From a virus, in IMG/VR virus record IMGVR_UViG_3300031234_000037, positions 1 through 24,763 of that record: a stretch of 24,763 nucleotides of DNA. One strand, given 5' to 3'. Every line of letters starts with the position of its first letter. The stretch's first letter is position 1. Position numbers and translations under genes: made by a program. Shown here one piece after another: positions 1-5,751 of this stretch. The notes under the pieces are model-generated. The model did no database searches and was not told where the DNA came from. It saw only the letters and a program-made list of their open reading frames with translations.

Positions 1-2941
1 CGATCGCCCGGCGTGGTGCGGGACTGCGGGCCACCCATGCGTGCTGCTGCCCGAGCGCTGATGACAGCGGCTGGTTGACGAGCCCGCGGACGCCGCCAGC
101 GACCCCGCCGTGGCCGGTGAGGGCCCGGGACAGTGCTGGCCGTTTGATGACCGGCGGCGTCCGCTGGTAGGCACCGGCGCCCGGCGGGAGGTTCGGCCCG
201 GCCGTAATACCACCGGAGACGGTCCCCCGGCCGATCCTGGCCCGGGTGATCTTCGGTGGGAACAGCGGAACTTTACGCGCAGGCGGGATTGTCCCGGCCG
301 GCGGGTTGACCAGCCCAATGGACCCGTCGCCGCATTGCCCGTTGTTACCCGCGATAGCCCGGTGGGGCGGCGGGCCGCGGAACACGAACGGCTTGGGCCG
401 TGACGCGGTGCCGAGTGGGGTGACGGTCTGGCTGGCGAGGCCGTGCCACAATGCCCGCCGTGGGGCTGGTGACCGGGCAGCCTGCGGCCTGGCGGCACTG
501 ACCGCCGCAGTAGCAGCGTTCCCGGGGCCGGTGACGCCGCCCCAGCGGCCACGGGACAGTGCGGGCCGGAACTCAAGAAGCGGCGCGGTGGGCTGCGGGA
601 CGCCGAGGGCTGGCGGCGGCTGGTTGACGAGCGCCGCGATCCCGTCGCCGCATTGCCCGTTGTTACCGGTAATGGCCCGCCGTGGGGCAGGGCTCCGCCA
701 GACGTACGGCTTCGGGTGTGACGGTGACCCGGGCGGGGTGGAGACGGGAGCCGCTACCCCGTCGCCGCAGGCGAGGTTGTTCCCCAGTCGTGCACGAGCC
801 ATCGGCACATGCTGGATAACGGGCCGTGGCAGCGGGGGCAGTGGCACCGGGGCCGCGTTCGCGTTCCCGCGGATCCCGCCGGCGGGTGTGCCCGTGTTCC
901 CGCTGGGAATCAGCCCGCGGCGGGGTGGCAGGGAACGGATTGCCGGGCGCATCGAAGGCGCGGGAACCGCCGGGGGCGGCGGTGTGACCACCGGGGAGGC
1001 GATGCCGGATCCGCAGCCCGGGGGCCGCTGGTAGACGGCGGGGCCGGTTGCGGTGAGCTGGTCCGCGACAGAAATGAGGCAGCCGGCGTTGACGTGCCCT
1101 GAGGCGGCGGTGCCGTTCTCAGCGCCGGTCGCGCCAGCGGTGGCTTTGGTGACGTCCCCGAAGATGACGCCGACATTCGTGCCGGACGCTGCGGAGGTGG
1201 AGACCTGGGTGACTTCGGCGGTGAACCCGGATGGGACGGTCAGGACGGCGGGGGTGCCACCGGAGCCGGCGTCGATCGCACCGAACCACAGAAGCTTGTC
1301 CCCAGCGAGCGTGGTGGTAATGCTGCCGGCGGCCACGGTGGTGCTGGAAGTGTTGATCTGCCCGGACGCGGGCGCCGGGTCGAACGGTGAGACGGAGTTG
1401 ATGTTGTAGTACCCGGCGATGACCCCGGCCCACTGTTCCGGCGCGGAACAGGTGACAGTGACCGTTGACCCTTCGGCACCGGTGGCCACCCGGTACAGCA
1501 ACTGGCAGGCACCCGACGTGCCGCTGACGACGGTGACAGCGGTCCACCCGGTGGCCGACCAGGAGATGACGCTGGACGTCCCGGCGTAACACCAGATGAC
1601 GAGAATGTCACCGGGCTGGGTTCCGGCAGGGATGGTGAAGTTCAGTGGCGCGGCCCCGCCGGCGGTGGTGCCGGTGGAAGCGGTGGATGCGGCGCGGAGC
1701 GTGACAGGGCTGGCGGCGACGGTGCTCGTGCCGTAAGCCGCGCCACCCACACTGGCGCGCCGCGGGGAGGCGGAACGCGGGCCAGCCGGGCGGCGCGGCG
1801 CTGGCGACCCACGGGATGTGACGACCGTGGACGCGATCCCGGCGGCGCACAGGCCCAGCGACCCGGTGTGTGCCCGTGCGGTGGCCGGGCCGGGCCTGCT
1901 GCGCGGCGGCTGCTGGTATGCGGTGGCAACGGTCACCGTGACCGGCAGCGGGGCTGCTACCCCGTCGCCGCACTGCATGTTGTTGCCGGTGACCGCACGG
2001 TGGGGCGTGGGTGACCGGAACACGTACGGCTTCGGCTGGGACGGGATACCGGCGACGGGGGTGCCCGGTGCGGAAGCCGTGTAAGACTTCGACACCCGTC
2101 CGTAGCGCTGGCTTACGGGCCTGCGTGCCTGGACGGGTGCGCGCAAAGGCCGCAGCGGCGGGCCGGTGCCGGAGAACTGGCCGGGTGAGAACCGGGCACG
2201 GCCGCGGGCGGGAAGGTGCCTGCCTGCTACGGTCACCGGCTGGGAACGCGGGTGCAAAGGCGCGGGGCTGCCAGTGGACGCCAGCTTGAACGCGACGAGA
2301 AGCGTGCCCCAGTTGGTGGCCGTCCCCGTCAGTGCCCAGCTCGCGGACTCAGCGCCACCCGTGGAGTTGCCGTAGGCGATCGCGGCGGTGGCGTTGGAGT
2401 TGCTGTTGACATCATTGACGTCAGCGGTCAGAGCCGCGGGTGCGGTCCATGTTTCCGGGCCGCCGTCATCCCCGTAAACGGAAACCAGGTATTCGCTGGC
2501 GGCGGTGGAACTGTAGGTGGGTGACCCGGTGGAGGAGCCGCCGTTCCCCGAGTTGGACGCGAGCGTCCCGTCTGCCATCACCGTCGTGTTACCTGCCAGG
2601 AGCCCGGAAACTTCCTGGATGACGAGGGATATTGCGACGGACACCGATGCGGTAACGGTGATCGCAGGTTTGAGCCCCACGTCCCCGGCGGGCGTGTCCA
2701 TGGCCCACAGGGACACGTCCATCGTCGTGCCGGTGGTGACGCGGCCGATCAGGGTCAGCGGGTTGCTGGCAGCGTCCTCAACGGAGGTGATGACAGTGTT
2801 CGCGTGGCCGTTGAGCCAGCACCCGACCGCCGCGATGATTTTCGTGCCCGCCGACGCGTTCGCCGTCGTGAACGTGGCCGTTTTCGTGGAAGCGGTGCCG
2901 GTGGCGGCTGCGGACGCCGACTGGATCCTCGTCCAGGCCAC
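1..2941 (-). CDS. Large modular tail fibre / tip protein, 3' end outside window
   Basis: The minus strand is open without a stop from a GTG at 2941 to the left edge, about 980 codons, so the C-terminus is missing. The start is set by GGGAGGGG seven bases upstream. Two beta-sandwich, lectin-like modules (roughly residues 1-220 and 410-625) are rich in Thr, Ser, Val and Gly. They are separated and followed by Pro/Arg/Ala-rich stretches. These stretches carry a degenerate repeat of about 40 residues, with a KPYVFRSP-like block, then PRRAI, then GNNxQCGDG. Copies of the last block lie near + strand 323-349, 641-667, about 757-785 and 1960-1988. The gene is last of the tail-tip genes, where receptor-binding fibres are usual. 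Fibre function is inferred from position and composition; I do not recognise a named family. Several plus-strand open frames here are shadows. Confidence 0.85.
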   Translation of the reverse strand, partial: MAWTRIQSASAAATGTASTKTATFTTANASAGTKIIAAVGCWLNGHANTVITSVEDAASNPLTLIGRVTTGTTMDVSLWAMDTPAGDVGLKPAITVTASVSVAISLVIQEVSGLLAGNTTVMADGTLASNSGNGGSSTGSPTYSSTAASEYLVSVYGDDGGPETWTAPAALTADVNDVNSNSNATAAIAYGNSTGGAESASWALTGTATNWGTLLVAFKLASTGSPAPLHPRSQPVTVAGRHLPARGRARFSPGQFSGTGPPLRPLRAPVQARRPVSQRYGRVSKSYTASAPGTPVAGIPSQPKPYVFRSPTPHRAVTGNNMQCGDGVAAPLPVTVTVATAYQQPPRSRPGPATARAHTGSLGLCAAGIASTVVTSRGSPAPRRPAGPRSASPRRASVGGAAYGTSTVAASPVTLRAASTASTGTTAGGAAPLNFTIPAGTQPGDILVIWCYAGTSSVISWSATGWTAVTVVSGTSGACQLLYRVATGAEGSTVTVTCSAPEQWAGVIAGYYNINSVSPFDPAPASGQINTSSTTVAAGSITTTLAGDKLLWFGAIDAGSGGTPAVLTVPSGFTAEVTQVSTSAASGTNVGVIFGDVTKATAGATGAENGTAASGHVNAGCLISVADQLTATGPAVYQRPPGCGSGIASPVVTPPPPAVPAPSMRPAIRSLPPRRGLIPSGNTGTPAGGIRGNANAAPVPLPPLPRPVIQHVPMARARLGNNLACGDGVAAPVSTPPGSPSHPKPYVWRSPAPRRAITGNNGQCGDGIAALVNQPPPALGVPQPTAPLLEFRPALSRGRWGGVTGPGNAATAAVSAARPQAARSPAPRRALWHGLASQTVTPLGTASRPKPFVFRGPPPHRAIAGNNGQCGDGSIGLVNPPAGTIPPARKVPLFPPKITRARIGRGTVSGGITAGPNLPPGAGAYQRTPPVIKRPALSRALTGHGGVAGGVRGLVNQPLSSALGQQHAWVARSPAPRRAI
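323..349. repeat. 27 bp repeat, copy 1 (fibre gene)
   Basis: This segment is identical over 27 bp to 641-667. In the minus-strand fibre it encodes the GNNGQCGDG block. More diverged copies lie near 757-785 and 1960-1988, so the protein repeat is partly visible at DNA level. Confidence 0.85.
641..667. repeat. 27 bp repeat, copy 2 (fibre gene)
   Basis: Identical to 323-349 over 27 bp. It encodes the GNNGQCGDG block of the proline-rich region of the minus-strand fibre protein. The exact identity suggests recent duplication or gene conversion within the gene. Confidence 0.85.
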
Positions 2942-2986
2942 GGGCCGTCCCCTCCCTGGCGCCTAACCTGGCCTGGGGGACGTGGT

Positions 2987-3673
2987 TTACGTGATCTGCA
3001 TCACCGGTGGTGGCGGGACGGCCGGGTAAGTGGGGGCCGCGCTGAACGAAGCGGCGGCGAGCGCGTACTGCTGGGATGTCATCGTCCACGCCGCTGTCCC
3101 GCCCGACGCCCCGGTCACGTCGTAGCAGAACGACATGCCGTCGTCGGAGTAGACGGAGACCATGCCCGGCGGTGTGGTGGTGAAAAACTCTGTCGTGCCG
3201 ATCGCGGCGGCGGCGACGGTGAGGTCCCCGGCGTTGGCGAGCGGCACTCTTCCTGTGCAGGCGGTTCCTGTTCCCGCTGCTGTGGTCCCGGCGTTGGCGA
3301 CGAGGACCCCGGCGGTTTCGAGGACGACGATGCACCAGTCGTTGCCTGACTGTGCGGTTTGCAATGTGACCGAGGTGACCTGTGCGGCGTTCACCCGCCA
3401 TGCGACGAACGTGACGAGCCCACCGAAAGCGCTTGAGTAGACCGACGGCGGGAACTGGCTGTTCGCCGGCGAGAACTCCCACGGCGCCCCGGTGTTGTCG
3501 GTGACTGACGTGACCCCGGACGAGGTGGTCAGCGCCCCGGCGGTGAGGGCGAACACCACCCCCAGCACGATCATGGAACTGCCGTTGACCTGCTGCGGGC
3601 AGATGACGTCAGGGCCGTAGCCGACGGACGTGTAATACGACTGCGCCGGGCTGCCGAGCAGGGCGAGGGTCAT
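2987..3673 (-). CDS. Beta-rich tail-tip protein, 228 aa, unknown family
   Basis: The ATG at 3673 overlaps the TGA of the upstream gene (ATGA), so I use it in preference to an in-frame extension to 3769 that would run into that gene. The product is dominated by short hydrophobic/Thr/Ser/Gly strands (VTSVTDNTG, WEFSPAN, FVAWRV), typical of jelly-roll or lectin-like phage appendage modules. It has no signal peptide or membrane helix. It ends with a Pro-rich tail just before the large fibre gene, and its fold resembles the modules of that fibre. A role at the tail tip, for example binding surface carbohydrate, is inferred from position only. It stops 46 bases before the fibre start. Confidence 0.75.
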   Translation of the reverse strand: MTLALLGSPAQSYYTSVGYGPDVICPQQVNGSSMIVLGVVFALTAGALTTSSGVTSVTDNTGAPWEFSPANSQFPPSVYSSAFGGLVTFVAWRVNAAQVTSVTLQTAQSGNDWCIVVLETAGVLVANAGTTAAGTGTACTGRVPLANAGDLTVAAAAIGTTEFFTTTPPGMVSVYSDDGMSFCYDVTGASGGTAAWTMTSQQYALAAASFSAAPTYPAVPPPPVMQIT

Positions 3674-4158
3674 TCCGAGAACACGGCCTCGATCTGGAAC
3701 TGGGTCGCCGTCCCCGCCGACGAGCAGGTCAGCCAGATACCAGCGGAAGCGCTGATGGGGATACGCCATTCAGCGCCGGGTGTGACCCACTCGCCCCAGT
3801 TCGCCCCGGCAGTGAACGGGAGCACCATGTTCCACAGGAGTGCGGTGCCGATGGTGAACCCGGTGATCGCCGTCGAACCGGACCACCACGATGTCTGCGC
3901 CGCGACGTCCCCCGTGTTATGCGGGGATGGGGTCAGGGCCAGCCCAGCTGTACGGGCACCGGTGTTGCGGTACAAGCCGCAGGCGACAGTGCCGTTCGCC
4001 GGGTAAGACACCCCGGACCCGGACGCCAGGCCGATCCGGATGGCCTGAATGTCACAGGTCGCCGTTGATGGTGCTGTCGCCGCGAGCATCAGGGTCTGGG
4101 TGGTGGCGGCCAGTGTGATCAGCCCGGAGTCAACTGTGTATACACGTCCGAGCGCCAA
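3670..4158 (-). CDS. Beta-sandwich tail-tip protein, 162 aa, paralog of 5043-5522
   Basis: I choose the TTG at 4158, not the GTG at 4167. AAGGAG at 4168-4173 touches the GTG but sits eight bases before the TTG. The TTG also gives the N-terminus MALGRVYTV, which lines up with MAIVDTYTA of the gene at 5043-5522. The C-terminal halves also align: TPSPHN with TPNPHD, LPFTAGANWGEW with LPFTTGSSWEEF, and endings EAVFSE and DLVFTE. Both are therefore duplicated copies of one beta-rich protein and probably minor tail or receptor-contact components. An intrinsic terminator lies just upstream, and the stop overlaps the next start. Function is not known. Confidence 0.82.
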   Translation of the reverse strand: MALGRVYTVDSGLITLAATTQTLMLAATAPSTATCDIQAIRIGLASGSGVSYPANGTVACGLYRNTGARTAGLALTPSPHNTGDVAAQTSWWSGSTAITGFTIGTALLWNMVLPFTAGANWGEWVTPGAEWRIPISASAGIWLTCSSAGTATQFQIEAVFSE

Positions 4159-4183
4159 CAGGACCACTCCTTACGAGGACATG

Positions 4184-4203
4184 AAAAAAGCCCCGTGTGG
4201 GGC
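4184..4203 (-). terminator. Rho-independent terminator (minus strand)
   Basis: Read on the minus strand, GCCCC and GGGGC form a 5 bp stem around ACAC, followed by six T. It lies between the hydrolase gene ending at 4271 and the 162 aa gene starting at 4158. It may reduce read-through and set relative expression of the tip genes. Confidence 0.8.
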
Positions 4204-4210
4204 CTAGCGC

Positions 4211-4244
4211 AAAAGTGAATTTCCGTAAACAGAAATCCACTTTT
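4211..4244. terminator. AT-rich imperfect hairpin, possible bidirectional terminator
   Basis: AAAAGTG (4211-4217) pairs with CACTTTT (4238-4244). After one A/C mismatch, ATTTC (4219-4223) pairs with GAAAT (4232-4236), leaving an 8 nt loop. The hairpin is strikingly AT-rich compared with its surroundings and sits just before the GC-rich terminator at 4184-4203 in the minus direction. T-rich ends occur on both strands. Terminator activity is inferred. Confidence 0.55.
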
Positions 4245-4270
4245 AGAGCGGGTGAGGGATAGGGGGTGGT

Positions 4271-5023
4271 TTACCGGGCAGCCAGCGTTGCCGCTTCGGC
4301 AGCCATGTACGCCGCCTGCGCGCCCCACGGGTTGAACGCGTACGCGGACTGGTCGGTGACGTAGACGTTGCCGATGTTCGCCGCCTGCGACTGAGCAAGG
4401 ACCATCTGCATGTACAAAGGCAGCGGCACGTCATACACGAGCGCCGAGAACCGGGACGCCGCATACGTGCCCACCCATGACGGCACTGAGGCGAGGAACG
4501 ACGCCCACGACCCGTTCATGTAGTCGTTCTCGAAGATCACCGCGATGTCGGTGAATGCCATATACCCCTGGTCGGGGACGCTGCCGAAGTTCAGTACGGC
4601 GACCGCCCCGGTGACTCCATGGATCTGCGCGCACAGCGGCTGGTAGTAGGACGTCTCAACGCCGGTGAGACTCGACGCCCGGTCGATGAAAATGGACGTC
4701 ACACCGGGGTACAGAACGTTCCATTCGGTGACGTTCGCTTCCGCCGTGGCGAGGGTGACCCCGCCGAGCGCGAAATCGGTGTCCACATAGCCGAGGACAG
4801 TGATCCCCGCCGCCTGCGCCGCACTGATCGCCGCCGCGTAGCTGGGGTCCACGCTTGACCCCGGCCCGGACGCCGGGTTGGCAACCACGTACTTCACCAC
4901 GGGCGCGAGCTGGTTGCAGGTGGCGTAAAACGTTCCCAGGGTTGGGTACTGGTAGACGGGAACCAGCATCGACGTGGTGGCCTGCCTGTAAGCCGCCCAG
5001 GCGGGGTTCAGTTTCGTCCGCAC
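4271..5023 (-). CDS. Spherulin-4-type (spherulation-specific family 4) glycoside hydrolase-like protein
   Basis: 250 aa from a GTG with a weak GGGGA upstream. The pattern is that of the spherulin-4 family, TIM-barrel proteins related to GH114-type polysaccharide hydrolases: LVPVYQYP near residue 20, NPASGPGSSVDP at 49-60, GITVLGYVDTDF at 73-84, SIFIDRAS at 110-117 and FENDY at 164-168. Asp114 fits the usual acidic active-site position. The family commonly has FFDEAS there, so Arg115 in place of Glu is unusual. The gene lies between two paralogous tail-tip genes, so the protein is probably virion-borne and degrades a host surface polysaccharide. There is no signal peptide. Confident on family, moderate on role. 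Confidence 0.78.
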   Translation of the reverse strand: MRTKLNPAWAAYRQATTSMLVPVYQYPTLGTFYATCNQLAPVVKYVVANPASGPGSSVDPSYAAAISAAQAAGITVLGYVDTDFALGGVTLATAEANVTEWNVLYPGVTSIFIDRASSLTGVETSYYQPLCAQIHGVTGAVAVLNFGSVPDQGYMAFTDIAVIFENDYMNGSWASFLASVPSWVGTYAASRFSALVYDVPLPLYMQMVLAQSQAANIGNVYVTDQSAYAFNPWGAQAAYMAAEAATLAAR

Positions 5024-5042
5024 CCGCTTCCCCGCAGCGCTG

Positions 5043-5522
5043 TTACTCGGTGAAGACCAGGTCCGTGTAGAACGGTGTCGAGTTCGCCGTCGAGCAGGTG
5101 ACCGCGACCACCAGGCCGAACGCTGCCGTGGTGGGGACGACCCACTCGTAACCGGACGGCGGGAACTCCTCCCAGCTTGAGCCGGTGGTGAACGGCAGTT
5201 CCTGCTCCCACAGGACCAGTCCCGTTGTCGGCGCCGTTGACCATGTCGCGTACGACGTGGCGAGAGACGCCGGCGCGGCGGGGTCGTGCGGGTTCGGGGT
5301 GATCGCGGACGTGCCGACGATCGAGCCGGAGTTACCGGGGCGCATCAACTGGAACAGGACCGAAGCGCCAGCGGCGGCCGTGGTGACACCGATGTCGATG
5401 CGGATGCCGACGACGAACACACGCTTCGTGGTGGCGGGCTGAAGGCCGAGGATCGGCGTCCACGTCGACGCGTTCACTGTCGTACCGGTGGTACGGGCCG
5501 TATAGGTGTCAACGATGGCCAT
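5043..5522 (-). CDS. Beta-sandwich tail-tip protein, 159 aa, paralog of 3670-4158
   Basis: ATG at 5522 with AAGGAG five bases upstream. The sequence is Thr/Ala/Ser-rich with alternating strands, and it shares an N-terminus (MAIVDTYTA), a central TPNPHD and a C-terminal LPFTTGSSWEEFPPSGYEW block with the 162 aa protein downstream. An intrinsic terminator lies only about 25 bases upstream, as it does for the paralog. The two copies flank the spherulin-4-like hydrolase gene, which suggests a tail-tip assembly in which related beta-sandwich proteins carry or surround the enzyme. That is inference; I recognise no named family. Confidence 0.85.
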   Translation of the reverse strand: MAIVDTYTARTTGTTVNASTWTPILGLQPATTKRVFVVGIRIDIGVTTAAAGASVLFQLMRPGNSGSIVGTSAITPNPHDPAAPASLATSYATWSTAPTTGLVLWEQELPFTTGSSWEEFPPSGYEWVVPTTAAFGLVVAVTCSTANSTPFYTDLVFTE

Positions 5523-5548
5523 TACTGCTCCTTATGTGCGCACACGGG

Positions 5549-5576
5549 AAAACCCCCGGTCGTTGCGGCCGGGGGT
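5549..5576 (-). terminator. Rho-independent terminator (minus strand)
   Basis: ACCCCCGG and CCGGGGGT form an 8 bp stem with a 9 nt loop (5552-5576), followed by a short T run on the minus strand. It lies after the 47 aa basic gene and immediately before the Shine-Dalgarno of the 159 aa tail-tip gene. It probably divides the tape-measure transcript from tip gene expression. Confidence 0.78.
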
Positions 5577-5597
5577 GAGAGGGAAAGGGTCAGGCGG

Positions 5598-5741
5598 TCA
5601 AGGCTTTTTCGGTGCCGCCTTCTTGCCGAACGGTTTCGCGGCACCAGGGAACGCCTTCTTGGCCGTGCCTTTCGCTGGCGCGGCCTTCTTGCCGCTGGGC
5701 TTAGCTGCCGCGCCTTGCGCGGGCTTCGCGGTGCCTGCCAT
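5598..5741 (-). CDS. Small basic Lys/Ala/Pro-rich protein, 47 aa
   Basis: ATG at 5741 with AAGGAG six bases upstream, overlapping the TAA of the tape measure gene (5752). The product is almost entirely Ala, Lys, Pro and Gly, with four GKKAAP/AKKAFP-type repeats, so it is strongly basic and probably disordered. It resembles the tails of actinobacterial DNA-binding proteins in composition only. Its place directly after the tape measure gene and before a terminator means it is made with the tail proteins. A nucleic-acid- or wall-polymer-binding role is possible. No family is recognised. Confidence 0.75.
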   Translation of the reverse strand: MAGTAKPAQGAAAKPSGKKAAPAKGTAKKAFPGAAKPFGKKAAPKKP

Positions 5742-5751
5742 CCCGTGCTCC

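Noticed and set aside
246-1034. Plus-strand open frame of 262 codons opposite the fibre gene
   Set aside because: It lies antisense to a minus-strand frame that has an SD, a sensible start and recognisable repeats. High GC produces such shadow frames.
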